Shown: piece by piece, positions 35,324 through 43,755 of the stretch | Layout: each line of letters begins with the position of its first letter | Numbering within the stretch: position 1 is the first letter of the stretch | Assembly (NCBI GenBank): GCA_020445785.1 | Contig: JAGRFZ010000069.1 | Coordinates: 1 to 64,000 of the forward strand | Direction: 5' to 3' | DNA length: 64,000 bases | Source: Rhodocyclaceae bacterium | Lineage (GTDB): Bacteria > Pseudomonadota > Gammaproteobacteria > Burkholderiales > Rhodocyclaceae | Position numbers and translations under genes: made by a program | The notes under the pieces: model-generated | Told to the model about the DNA's origin: nothing | Database searches by the model: none | The model's input: only the letters and a program-made list of their open reading frames with translations

Positions 35324-35339
35324 TGGCCCGAATGATGCG
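35324..35339 (+). promoter_or_regulatory. Sigma-54 (-24/-12) promoter of the PEP-CTERM gene
   Basis: TGGCCCGAATGATGCG has GG and GC separated by exactly 10 bp and starts with the same TGGCCCG as the exopolysaccharide promoter. The predicted start is near 35350, leaving a 24-nt leader with an AGGA box at about 35362-35365. Control of PEP-CTERM genes by RpoN with PrsK/PrsR-type activators is known from floc-forming betaproteobacteria, which supports the call. Confidence 0.75.
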
Positions 35340-35373
35340 TTGGTTGCCGTCGTCATTCGAATAGGACAAGAAA

Positions 35374-36315
35374 ATGAAGAAGATCGCTCTCGCCATCATC
35401 GCTGCAGCGGGCATGGCGCTCTCGGCGCCGGCCTCCGCCCTGCTGATCAACACCGCCATTGGCGCCGACGAAACCGAAGCTGCGACCACCTTGACCGACG
35501 CGCTGTTGGCACCCGGCGGCGGTATCAACGTGCTCTCGTCCACGTTTGTCGGCAATCTTTCTACGCCTCAGTCCGGAACCTATTCGGACCTCAACCTGGT
35601 GTCGTCCGCCGGCGGTCCGTCGATCGCCCTCGACGACGGAATCTTTCTGACCTCCGGCTCCGCCGAGATCCCGGCCACCAACACGGACTCGGCCTTCACC
35701 GGCGTTCCGGCCACCGGCGGCGACGCCGAAGTGACCGCGATCCTCGATGCCGCGGCGGCGCCGTCGTCCGTCGTGAATGACGTGAACTCGCTGTTCATCG
35801 AATTCACGGTGGATCCGGGCGTCAATTCGGTCAATGCCCAGTTCGTCTTCGGCAGCGACGAGTTTCCCGATCAGGACGTGACCGACTTCTTCCTGTTCAT
35901 CGTCGACGGCGTCAATTACGCGTTCTTCCCGGACAACTCCTTGGTGTCCTTCGTGGTCGGGGTCAATGCCGCGAACTTCGTCGACAACAGCAACCCCGGC
36001 CAGTACGACATCGAGTACGACGGCCTGTCGATCGCGCTCGGCGTCTCGGGCCTGCTCGACACCAACCTCGCGTCCCACACCCTGAAAGTCGTCATCGGCG
36101 ACACCGCGGACTCGGCCTTCGACAGCGGGGTCTTCATCGCAGGCCTCACCGCGAGCGAGTCGACCAGCGGCGGCATCTGCGGCGGCGTCGACCAGCCGCC
36201 GTGCCCGGACGACGATCCCAACAACGAGGTACCCGAGCCGACCTCGCTCGCCTTGCTGGCGGCCGGCGCCGCGGGCATGGGTGCGATCCGTCGCCGCCGG
36301 CGCACGACCCGCTGA
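35374..36315 (+). CDS. PEP-CTERM surface protein with choice-of-anchor L-type domain
   Basis: A 313-residue secreted protein. The signal peptide MKKIALAIIAAAGMALSAPASA is followed by a Ser/Thr/Asp-rich beta domain with FVFGSDEFPDQDVTDFFLFIVDGVN, the hallmark of choice-of-anchor L domains. The C-terminus has VPEPTSLALLAAG, a short hydrophobic helix and an Arg cluster, the PEP-CTERM sorting signal processed by exosortase. No exosortase is in the window. Low Arg/Lys and high Asp content fit an extracellular adhesin or matrix protein. Its own sigma-54 promoter suggests co-expression with the exopolysaccharide. Confidence 0.92.
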   Translation: MKKIALAIIAAAGMALSAPASALLINTAIGADETEAATTLTDALLAPGGGINVLSSTFVGNLSTPQSGTYSDLNLVSSAGGPSIALDDGIFLTSGSAEIPATNTDSAFTGVPATGGDAEVTAILDAAAAPSSVVNDVNSLFIEFTVDPGVNSVNAQFVFGSDEFPDQDVTDFFLFIVDGVNYAFFPDNSLVSFVVGVNAANFVDNSNPGQYDIEYDGLSIALGVSGLLDTNLASHTLKVVIGDTADSAFDSGVFIAGLTASESTSGGICGGVDQPPCPDDDPNNEVPEPTSLALLAAGAAGMGAIRRRRRTTR

Positions 36316-36328
36316 GCGGCTTCGAAAT

Positions 36329-36366
36329 CGAAGGCCCGGGGGAAGCCATGCGCCCCCGGGCCTTCG
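36329..36366 (+). terminator. Strong stem-loop terminator after the PEP-CTERM gene
   Basis: CGAAGGCCCGGGGG pairs with CCCCCGGGCCTTCG over a 10-base loop, giving a 14-bp GC-rich stem 13 bases after the stop. The convergent TetR gene ends 55 bases further on, so it may act in both directions. Confidence 0.8.
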
Positions 36367-36420
36367 TCGTCGCAGCATCTGGCGGCGCAGCGCCGCGAGC
36401 GATCCAGCCCGGCGTGGGCC

Positions 36421-37038
36421 TCACTGGTCGTGGGGCACCCGCCCCGGCGCCGACTCCTTGATCAGCAACGCGAAAGCGGCGCGCGTGACCGCCTCGGCGC
36501 GGGTGCCGCCCATCAGCCGGCGGCGATAGTGGAAGGCCATCACTACGCCCATCAGGCGAAAGACGAACAGGTCCACATCGAGATTCCGATCGAACTCGCC
36601 GGTATCGACGCACAGGCGGATGGTGCGCGCGAGCTCACGCTCGAGGCGGGTGAAATGCCGCACCACCGCGGCCTTGACGGGCCCGGGCCGATCGTCGAAT
36701 TCGTGGATCGCGCCCTCCAACGGGCAGCCACCGTCCCAGCCGCAGCGCTCGACCCAGGTCAGCCAATTGTCGATCAAGGCGTTGAGTCGCGCCAAACCAC
36801 GGGGCGCCTCGAGGGCCGGCCGGTACACGAGCACCGCGAAGCGTTCCGCCGCGGCCTCGATGGCCGCGATCTGCAACTCCTCCCGCGAGCCGAAGTGGCC
36901 GAACAGCCCGCTCTTGGACATCCCCACGCGATCGGCCAACGAACCGATCGACAAGGCCTCGAAGCCCTGCACGCAGGCCAGAGCGACGGCGGCATCCAGA
37001 ATGGTGCTGCGGGTACGCTCACCCTTGCTTGTCGTCAT
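36421..37038 (-). CDS. TetR-family transcriptional regulator
   Basis: A 205-residue protein. The N-terminal helix-turn-helix is clear (TRSTILDAAVALACVQGFEALSIGSLADRVGMS, then KSGLFGHFGSREEL at about 41-54). The C-terminal ligand domain (WLTWVERCGWDGGCPLEGAIHEFDDRPG) resembles TetR_C members with Cys/Trp-rich pockets. It probably represses a gene in response to a small hydrophobic ligand. The target is not apparent: it is convergent with the PEP-CTERM gene and 52 bases from the hemL stop on the same strand. Confidence 0.88.
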   Translation of the reverse strand: MTTSKGERTRSTILDAAVALACVQGFEALSIGSLADRVGMSKSGLFGHFGSREELQIAAIEAAAERFAVLVYRPALEAPRGLARLNALIDNWLTWVERCGWDGGCPLEGAIHEFDDRPGPVKAAVVRHFTRLERELARTIRLCVDTGEFDRNLDVDLFVFRLMGVVMAFHYRRRLMGGTRAEAVTRAAFALLIKESAPGRVPHDQ

Positions 37039-37090
37039 ATCCGATCTCCAGTTCCCCCGAAGTGACCGACGCCGCCGACGGCCGGCCCGA

Positions 37091-38374
37091 TCAAGCGGCG
37101 ATAGCCGCGAACACCGCGTTGGCGGCGGACACGGTCAGATCGATGTCGTGGTCGGTATGGGCGGCCGAAACGAAGCCGGCCTCGAAGGCCGACGGCGCGA
37201 AGTAGTGACCGGCTTCGAGCATCGCGTGGAAGAAGCGGTTGAAGGCATCGCGGTCGCTTGCCATCACATCAGAATACCCCTTGGGGCAATCCTGCGAAAA
37301 GTAGAGGCCGAACATGCCACCCAGCGACTGGGCGCTGAACACCACGCCGTTGCGGTCGGCTGCGGCCTCGAGGCCCGCCACCAGACGCGTCGTGCGCGCG
37401 GCCAGGGTCTCATAGAATCCATCGGCGGCCACCAGCCGCAGCGAGGCCAACCCGGCGGCCACCGCCACCGGACTGCCGGACAGGGTCCCCGCCTGATAGA
37501 CGCTGCCGAGCGGCGCGATGCGCTCCATGATGTCGCGCCGGCCACCGAAGGCGCCGACCGGCATGCCGCCACCGATGACCTTGCCCAGCGTGGTCAGGTC
37601 CGGGGTCACGCCGAACAAGCCCTGGGCACCCTGCGGACCGACCCGAAATCCGGTCATCACTTCATCGAAGATCAGCACCGCGCCGTGGGCGGTGCACAAC
37701 CGCCGCAGCTCGTGCATGAATTCGTCGCTCGGCCTGACCAGGTTCATGTTGCCGGCCACCGGCTCGACGATCACCGCGGCGATCTCGTCGCCTCGTGCCT
37801 GAAAGACTTCGCCCAGTTGCGCGGGATCGTTGTAGTCGAGGACGATGGTGTGCTTGGCGAAGTCCTCCGGTACGCCACCGGACGAGGGGTTGCCGAAGGT
37901 CAGCAGGCCGGAGCCGGCCTTGACCAGCAGGCAGTCGGCATGGCCGTGGTAGCAGCCCTCGAACTTGACGATCGCGTCGCGGCCGGTGAAGCCGCGCGCC
38001 AGCCGGATCGCGCTCATCGTGGCCTCGGTGCCCGAGCTGACCAGGCGCACCATGTCGAGGCTGGGCAGGCGCTGGCACAGCAGTTCGGCGATCTCGATCT
38101 CGGCCTCGGTCGGCGCGCCGAAGGACAATCCGCGCGCGGCTGCGCGCTGGACCGCATCGACCACCTCGGGATGGCTGTGGCCGACGATCGCCGGCCCCCA
38201 CGAACCGACGTAGTCGATATAGTCGCGGCCGTCGGCATCCCACACCCGGCAGCCGTCGGCCCGCTCGATGAAGCGCGGATCGCCGCCGACCGAGCGGAAT
38301 GCCCGCACCGGCGAATTGACCCCGCCGGGGATGGTGCGTTGGGCACGCTCGAACAGTTGCTGGTTTCGACTCAT
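37091..38374 (-). CDS. hemL: Glutamate-1-semialdehyde 2,1-aminomutase
   Basis: A 427-residue PLP enzyme making 5-aminolevulinate for heme and siroheme. The PLP lysine is K265 in [17 protein letters not shown], the same position as in E. coli. [10 protein letters not shown] at the N-terminus and [17 protein letters not shown] are family signatures. Its ATG directly follows the thiE stop, and its AGGAGG box lies inside the end of thiE, so the three genes thiD-thiE-hemL form one unit. Confidence 0.97.
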   Translation of the reverse strand: MSRNQQLFERAQRTIPGGVNSPVRAFRSVGGDPRFIERADGCRVWDADGRDYIDYVGSWGPAIVGHSHPEVVDAVQRAAARGLSFGAPTEAEIEIAELLCQRLPSLDMVRLVSSGTEATMSAIRLARGFTGRDAIVKFEGCYHGHADCLLVKAGSGLLTFGNPSSGGVPEDFAKHTIVLDYNDPAQLGEVFQARGDEIAAVIVEPVAGNMNLVRPSDEFMHELRRLCTAHGAVLIFDEVMTGFRVGPQGAQGLFGVTPDLTTLGKVIGGGMPVGAFGGRRDIMERIAPLGSVYQAGTLSGSPVAVAAGLASLRLVAADGFYETLAARTTRLVAGLEAAADRNGVVFSAQSLGGMFGLYFSQDCPKGYSDVMASDRDAFNRFFHAMLEAGHYFAPSAFEAGFVSAAHTDHDIDLTVSAANAVFAAIAA

Positions 38375-39043
38375 TCAGAATCCCTCCTGTGGGCTCGTTC
38401 TCGATTCTCGGCGCGGCCCCGGCCGGCCGAACAGGCTGCGGTAGGCAGCCGCCCTGTCGGCCGGGGACGGATGCGCGAAGACGTCGCTGATCACTGCCAG
38501 CAAGGATGCGCCGGCCGCCACGAGCGCCGGTGCGTTGTCGAGGGTGATGCCGCCGATCACGGCCACCGGCAGCGACAGCGCCTCGCTGGCGCGCCGTACC
38601 AGCGCGATCGGCGCCCGAACCGTGTCGGGCTTGGTCGGCGACGGGTACATCGCGCCGAAGGCGACGTAGTCGGCACCGGCGCGACGGGCCGCCAGGGCGC
38701 GGTCGAATCGATCGTAGCAGGTGACGCCGAGAATACGCCCCGCGCCGAGCGCCGCACGCGCCTGCACCGGATCGCCGTCGTCGCCGCCGATATGCACACC
38801 GTCGGCACCGATCTCGAGCGCCAGTTCGAGATCGTCATTGACCACCATCGGAACCCCGCGCTCGCGACACAGCGCGAGCAGCGATGCGGCCTGTCGGCGG
38901 CGGAGCGCCCGGTCGACCGACTTGCTCCGATACTGCAGCAGCACAGGCGCACCATCCAGCGCAGCCGCGACCTCGCCGAGCAGGGCCTCGCTCTCGGCAC
39001 GGTCCCGGGTCACCAGATAGAGGCCACCGTCGCGCCAGCTCAT
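38375..39043 (-). CDS. thiE: Thiamine-phosphate synthase
   Basis: A 222-residue TIM-barrel enzyme joining HMP-PP and thiazole phosphate. The start MSWRDGGLYLVTRDR overlaps the thiD stop (ATGA). LLQYRSKSVDR corresponds to the diphosphate-binding Q-Y-R-x-K. VVNDDLELALEIGADGVHIGGDD and GVTCYD match the substrate loop, and VAIGGI-like residues appear as VAVIGGITLDNA. It lies between thiD and hemL in one operon. Confidence 0.93.
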   Translation of the reverse strand: MSWRDGGLYLVTRDRAESEALLGEVAAALDGAPVLLQYRSKSVDRALRRRQAASLLALCRERGVPMVVNDDLELALEIGADGVHIGGDDGDPVQARAALGAGRILGVTCYDRFDRALAARRAGADYVAFGAMYPSPTKPDTVRAPIALVRRASEALSLPVAVIGGITLDNAPALVAAGASLLAVISDVFAHPSPADRAAAYRSLFGRPGPRRESRTSPQEGF

Positions 39044-39861
39044 GAGCCCCTGCGCATCGCCGCGACCCGATCGGCCTGGGCCGCGCCCATGCCCGGCCGC
39101 ACCGCCGCTGCCAGTGCCCCGGCCATGTAGCGATGGGCCTCGCCCACCGCCCGCGCGCAATCGAGCCCCCGCGCCAGGCCGGCGGCCAGGGCCGCCGCCA
39201 GCACCGACAGGCTGCCGCTGACACGCATTTCCGGCCGAGGCCGGGGATCCTTGCGAATCACGCCGTCGCGGCCGATCAACAGGTCGGAGGACTGCATCGC
39301 CGCGTCCCGCCCCTCGGCCAGCAACACGCACTCGGCGCCGCAGCTCAGCAGCAGGCGCGCGGCCTCCTGGGCGCTGCCGCAGTCGCCGTCCTCATCGCCG
39401 GCCGCGACGATGCGCATCGCGACGGTACCGTCCACCACCACCACCGTGGTCTGCGGCAGCAGCAGTTCGATACTCGCCACGACGAGGTCGTCGGCCTCGT
39501 CCGGATCCGGCGAGTCACGCAGGTTGCCCGGCGCGAAGACCAAGGGCGCCGAGTAGTCGGCGGCGATCTCCGCGATCACACCGACGCTGTCGGGACAACC
39601 CGGGTCGCCCACCAGCAGTGCCGCGACCGGAATGTCCTCGAGCAAGGGGCGCGCCTGCTCCGCCACCCATTCGGCATCGAGTTCATATACGTGCTCGAGG
39701 CCGCGGGTGTCGCCGCAGTAGACCGCCGTAGCCACCGACAACGGCAGACAGCCCTGGGCGGCCAGGGTCAGTGCCGCGCCCTGAAGGCCGGCGGCACCGG
39801 TCGGGTCGCTGCCGTCGAAGACCAGCACCGGCGGAGGGAAGGCTGCCATGTCAAAGCTCAT
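39040..39861 (-). CDS. thiD: ThiD-like (HMP-P kinase family) protein with degenerate active site
   Basis: A 273-residue ribokinase-fold protein in the position of thiD. The N-terminal FDGSDPTGAAGLQGAAL parallels the family's SDPSGGAGIQADL but loses a Gly and the Asp. The expected D-P-V substrate strand is replaced (VFAPGNLRDS). The TPN-x-E segment reads VVVDGTVAM. The C-terminal GTGCTLS/GSGCTL anion hole with catalytic Cys reads VSGSLSVL. These changes suggest lost or altered kinase activity, with retention for context or regulation. It could instead be specialised for another substrate. It is the first gene of the thiD-thiE-hemL operon. Confidence 0.8.
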   Translation of the reverse strand: MSFDMAAFPPPVLVFDGSDPTGAAGLQGAALTLAAQGCLPLSVATAVYCGDTRGLEHVYELDAEWVAEQARPLLEDIPVAALLVGDPGCPDSVGVIAEIAADYSAPLVFAPGNLRDSPDPDEADDLVVASIELLLPQTTVVVVDGTVAMRIVAAGDEDGDCGSAQEAARLLLSCGAECVLLAEGRDAAMQSSDLLIGRDGVIRKDPRPRPEMRVSGSLSVLAAALAAGLARGLDCARAVGEAHRYMAGALAAAVRPGMGAAQADRVAAMRRGS

Positions 39862-39954
39862 CGGAAAGCGCCGGGAGGGTGGCCGGAAAGGCCCCGGAAA
39901 TGCTGTAAGATTCGGGCGATTCTATCGTCAATTCGGTCGCCGAAACGAATCCCG

Positions 39955-40134
39955 ATGCAGCCCAGCGAAACCAAGACCTACATGTGCCTGATCTGCGGCT
40001 TTCTCTACAGTGAGGAGTCGGGCCTGCCCGACGAGGGGATCGCCCCCGGCACGCGCTGGGAAGACGTGCCGCCGAACTGGACCTGTCCCGAGTGCGGTGC
40101 CCGAAAGGATGACTTCGACATGGTCGAGATCTGA
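39955..40134 (+). CDS. Rubredoxin
   Basis: A 59-residue iron protein. The iron ligands are C11 and C14 (MCLICGFLY) and C44 and C47 (WTCPECGARKDDF), spaced as in all rubredoxins. It carries single electrons to oxidoreductases. It is divergent from thiD and 124 bases before pilG. Rubredoxin next to pilG is a recurrent arrangement in betaproteobacteria. Confidence 0.96.
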   Translation: MQPSETKTYMCLICGFLYSEESGLPDEGIAPGTRWEDVPPNWTCPECGARKDDFDMVEI

Positions 40135-40258
40135 CCCTGTCGCGGCGACGGCCGAACCCGGGAATCCTAAAGTCGCACCGCGGGCGGACGATAACCAGTC
40201 GTCGCAAGGGCAGGCACGCCCCAGGGCCGAACCAACGCCCAATCTCAGGAGTAGCGAT

Positions 40259-40645
40259 GTGAATCTGAACGGCCTCAAGGTAATGGTGATCGACGACAGC
40301 AACACGATCCGGCGCAGCGCCGAGATCTTTCTGGCCCAGGTCGGTTGCCAGGTGTTGCTCGCGGAAGACGGCTTCGACGCGCTCGCCAAGATTGCCGATC
40401 ACCAGCCGGACGTCATCTTCGTCGACATCATGATGCCACGGCTCGACGGCTACCAGACCTGCTCCCTGATCAAGAAGAACCAGCGCCTGAGGCAGACGCC
40501 GGTGATCATGCTGTCGTCCAAGGACGGGCTGTTCGACCGGGCTCGCGGCCGCATGGTCGGATCCGACGAGTACCTGACCAAGCCCTTCACCAAGGACAGT
40601 CTGCTCAAGGCGGTCGCAACCCACGCCCCCGAGCGGGCCGAATAG
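40259..40645 (+). CDS. pilG: Twitching motility response regulator PilG
   Basis: A 128-residue single receiver domain starting at a GTG after CAGGAG. VMVIDDSNTIRRSAE opens the domain; the phospho-acceptor is Asp 56 in VIFVDIMMPRLDG, and LTKPFTKDSL holds the switch Lys. PilG acts in the Pil-Chp chemosensory pathway that governs type IV pilus extension. It leads a five-gene operon. Confidence 0.93.
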   Translation: MNLNGLKVMVIDDSNTIRRSAEIFLAQVGCQVLLAEDGFDALAKIADHQPDVIFVDIMMPRLDGYQTCSLIKKNQRLRQTPVIMLSSKDGLFDRARGRMVGSDEYLTKPFTKDSLLKAVATHAPERAE

Positions 40646-40665
40646 TCAACGAACAGAGCACACTC

Positions 40666-41031
40666 ATGCCGATCAAGAAGATCATGGTGGTGGACGATTC
40701 GCCGACCGAGCGCCTCGCCCTGCTGGAATTGCTTTCGAAGAACGGCTTCGACGTGGTCACTGCGGAAAGTGGCGAGGAAGCCATCGTGAAAAGCAAGGCC
40801 GAACTGCCCGACCTGATCCTGATGGACGTCGTCATGCCCGGCATGAACGGCTACCAGGCGACCCGAACGATCGCCCGCGACAACGCCACCTGTACCATCC
40901 CGATCATCATGTGCACGTCGAAGGGCCAGGAGACCGATCGCATCTGGGGCATGCGGCAGGGCGCCCTGGACTATCTGGTCAAGCCGGTCGACCACCAGGC
41001 CCTGCTCGACCGCATCCGGGCGATCGGCTGA
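40666..41031 (+). CDS. pilH: Twitching motility response regulator PilH
   Basis: A 121-residue single receiver domain. IMVVDDSPTERLAL, Asp 54 in LILMDVVMPGMNGYQATR, and VKPVDHQALLDRI match PilH. In Pseudomonas PilH counterbalances PilG and tunes pilus retraction. It lies 20 bases after pilG and 4 bases before pilI. Confidence 0.93.
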   Translation: MPIKKIMVVDDSPTERLALLELLSKNGFDVVTAESGEEAIVKSKAELPDLILMDVVMPGMNGYQATRTIARDNATCTIPIIMCTSKGQETDRIWGMRQGALDYLVKPVDHQALLDRIRAIG

Positions 41032-41035
41032 CGAC

Positions 41036-41554
41036 ATGGCACGCCGGACCAGCCTGCGCGAGTTTCAGGAATCCTTGGCGAGGCGCCTCGCCGAAGCCGG
41101 CAGCGGGCAGCGCCGGGCGCTGCTCGGCCTGCAGAGTGGCAACGACCACTGGCTGATCGCTCTCCCCGAAGCCGGCGAGATCATGCCGGTACCGGAACTG
41201 ACGACGGTACCGCTGGCCAAGCCCTGGATGCGCGGGCTCGCCAACGTCCGCGGCACCCTGTACAGCACAGTGGATTTTTCCGCCTTCCACGGCGGCGAAC
41301 AGATCCTGCCCGCCGGCGAGGCGCGCTTGATCCTGGTCGGTGCGCGACTCGGCAGCAACTGTGCATTGCTGGTTTCGCGCACCACCGGCCTGCGCGGCGC
41401 CGAAGACTTCGAGTTGGAGCCGGACGACGGCACCGATCCCGGCCAGCCGTGGCGCGGACCGCGCATGCGCGACACCACCGGCCGCCTTTGGACACGATTG
41501 TTGATACCCGCGCTGCTCGCCGATCGCAGCTTTCTCGAGGCCAGCGCAGCCTGA
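41036..41554 (+). CDS. pilI: CheW-like adaptor PilI
   Basis: A 172-residue CheW-fold adaptor. LIALPEAGEIMPVPELTTVPLAKPWMRGLANVRGTLYSTVDFSAF contains the CheW core (beta strands and the G-x-x-N-V-R-G turn). It couples the receptor PilJ to the kinase ChpA at the cell pole. Confidence 0.9.
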   Translation: MARRTSLREFQESLARRLAEAGSGQRRALLGLQSGNDHWLIALPEAGEIMPVPELTTVPLAKPWMRGLANVRGTLYSTVDFSAFHGGEQILPAGEARLILVGARLGSNCALLVSRTTGLRGAEDFELEPDDGTDPGQPWRGPRMRDTTGRLWTRLLIPALLADRSFLEASAA

Positions 41555-41604
41555 ACGAAACACGGTTTCACGCGGCGGCATGAGGCCGCAACGGAGTTCT
41601 AGAC

Positions 41605-43734
41605 ATGGCGATTTCGATTCCCTTTACCAACCGGGCTCCCGTCGAGCGGACCACCGACAAGCAGGCCACGCTGATGGAGAGCGCCCCCGCCCCGTCCGCG
41701 GCACCGGCCAAGGCCGGCAAGCCCGGTGGATTCGGCGCCAAGAGTGCCAGCGAGCGCCTGAAGACGCTGGGACTGGTGTTCGGCGTCCTGATCGTGCTGT
41801 TTGCGGTGCTGATGGTGTTGCAGACTCGTGACGGGCGAAACGCCACCGCCCAGGTGGACGCCACCGGTCAGATGCGCACCCTGTCCGAGCGCATCGCCAA
41901 GGCAGGGCAACTCGCCATGTCGGGCAAGGAAGCCGTGTTCACGGAGCTCGAGGCGGCCCGCAACGAATTCGCCGGCATCGTCACCGGTCTCACCGAAGGC
42001 GGGCCCATCATGGGCCGCAACACCAACGCGCTCGGCGGGCGCGCGGCCGAGCTGCTCGGCGAGGTCAAGAACATCTGGCTGCGGATCGACACCAACGTCA
42101 GCCAGTTGCTGGCGCAACGGCCCAACCTGATCAAGCTGAACGAATCGGTGCAGGTCATCAACGACGGGAACGGTGAGCTGCTCGAGTCGGCCGAAAAGGT
42201 CGCGGCCCTGGCCGAAGATACCCACGCTGCCTCGCAGGACGAACTCGCAGCGTTTCGCCTGACCATGCTGACGCAGCGCATCGCCAAGAACGCCAACGCG
42301 CTGCGCGTCGCCGATGCGATCGATCCGGAAGTCTCCTTCCTGCTCGGCAAGGACACCAACAGTTTCCGCGATCTGCTGGCGCAACTGCAGAAGAACCTGC
42401 GCAGCGCCGAGTTGCGTACCCCGGTCGAAGAACTGTCGCAGAGCTGGGCCAGGACCCAGGAAGCCGTGACCGGCGTGCTCGGCAATATCCAGCTCGTGGT
42501 CCAAGCCAAGCAATCCGGCTCGCGCATCATCGGCGACTCGGCCCAGCTTCTGGCCGCGACCGACGCACTGTCGGCGGAGATCAACACGGCCAACCGCGGT
42601 CTCAACGCCACCGCGATCCTCGCCGCCATCGTTGCCCTGGCCGCGCTCGTCGTCCTCATCATCATGGCCAAGACCTACAAGGACGACCAGGTCGAGCGCC
42701 GGGCCGAGGTCGACGACCAGCGCCGCAGCGCCGAGAACGAACGCAACCACACCCAGCAGGCCATTCTTCGCCTGATGAACGAGATGGGCGACCTCGCCGA
42801 CGGTGACCTCACGGTGCGCGCGACGGTGACCGAAGACATCACCGGCGCCATTGCCGACTCGGTCAACTACACCATCGAGGAATTGTCGGTGCTGGTACGC
42901 CGCATCAACGACGCCGCGAGCCGCGTGACCTCGGCCACCGAATCCGCCCGCAAGACCTCCGGCATGCTGATCGAAGCCGCCGAGCGGCAATCGCTGCAGA
43001 TCCGGAACGTCGGGCAGACAGTGCAGAAGATGGCGACCTCGATGTCCGAAGCATCGCAGCGTGCACGCGAGTCCGCCCAGGTCGCCCGCCGCTCGCTGGA
43101 GGCGGCCCACAAGGGCACCGAGGCAGTGCAGAACACCATTCACGGCATGAACGGCATCCGCGAGAAGATCCAGGACACCTCCAAGCGCATCAAGCGTCTC
43201 GGCGAGTCGTCCCAGGAGATCGGCGAGATCGTGGAACTGATCTCCGACATTACCGAGCAGACCAACGTCCTGGCCCTCAACGCGGCAATCCAGGCCGCCT
43301 CGGCCGGGGAGGCCGGACGCGGCTTCACGGTCGTCGCGGAAGAGGTGCAGCGCCTGGCCGAGCGCTCGGCCGAGGCGACCAAGCAGATCGCAGCGATCGT
43401 CAAGACCATTCAGACCGACACCCAGGACGCCGTCGGCGCCATGGAGCTTGCAACCCGCGACGTGGTCGACGGCGCCCGACTGTCCGACGCCGCCGGTCAG
43501 GCCCTGGGCGAGATCGGGGCGGTGTCCAACGAAGCCGCGCGCCTGATCGAGGAGATCTCCCGCGACACGCTGGAACAGTCCGGCAACGCGACCAAGGTCG
43601 CCGACTCGATGGAGGAGATCCTCGCAGTGACCGAGGAAGCCGCCAGCAGTACCCAGCAAACCGCGGTCTCGATCGGACAGCTTGCCGATCTCGCGGTGGA
43701 GCTGAAAGGTTCGGTTTCCGGCTTCAAGGTCTAA
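41605..43734 (+). CDS. pilJ: Methyl-accepting chemotaxis receptor PilJ
   Basis: A 709-residue receptor. Membrane helices lie at about 51-73 and 333-354 with a periplasmic domain containing two type IV pili chemotaxis receptor (PilJ) repeats between them. A HAMP-like helix pair and a long coiled-coil follow. The signalling tip is [24 protein letters not shown] with [13 protein letters not shown], conserved among chemoreceptors. It is the input module of the Pil-Chp system. Confidence 0.95.
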   Translation: MAISIPFTNRAPVERTTDKQATLMESAPAPSAAPAKAGKPGGFGAKSASERLKTLGLVFGVLIVLFAVLMVLQTRDGRNATAQVDATGQMRTLSERIAKAGQLAMSGKEAVFTELEAARNEFAGIVTGLTEGGPIMGRNTNALGGRAAELLGEVKNIWLRIDTNVSQLLAQRPNLIKLNESVQVINDGNGELLESAEKVAALAEDTHAASQDELAAFRLTMLTQRIAKNANALRVADAIDPEVSFLLGKDTNSFRDLLAQLQKNLRSAELRTPVEELSQSWARTQEAVTGVLGNIQLVVQAKQSGSRIIGDSAQLLAATDALSAEINTANRGLNATAILAAIVALAALVVLIIMAKTYKDDQVERRAEVDDQRRSAENERNHTQQAILRLMNEMGDLADGDLTVRATVTEDITGAIADSVNYTIEELSVLVRRINDAASRVTSATESARKTSGMLIEAAERQSLQIRNVGQTVQKMATSMSEASQRARESAQVARRSLEAAHKGTEAVQNTIHGMNGIREKIQDTSKRIKRLGESSQEIGEIVELISDITEQTNVLALNAAIQAASAGEAGRGFTVVAEEVQRLAERSAEATKQIAAIVKTIQTDTQDAVGAMELATRDVVDGARLSDAAGQALGEIGAVSNEAARLIEEISRDTLEQSGNATKVADSMEEILAVTEEAASSTQQTAVSIGQLADLAVELKGSVSGFKV

Positions 43735-43755
43735 CGCGACGAGAGACCGCACGCT

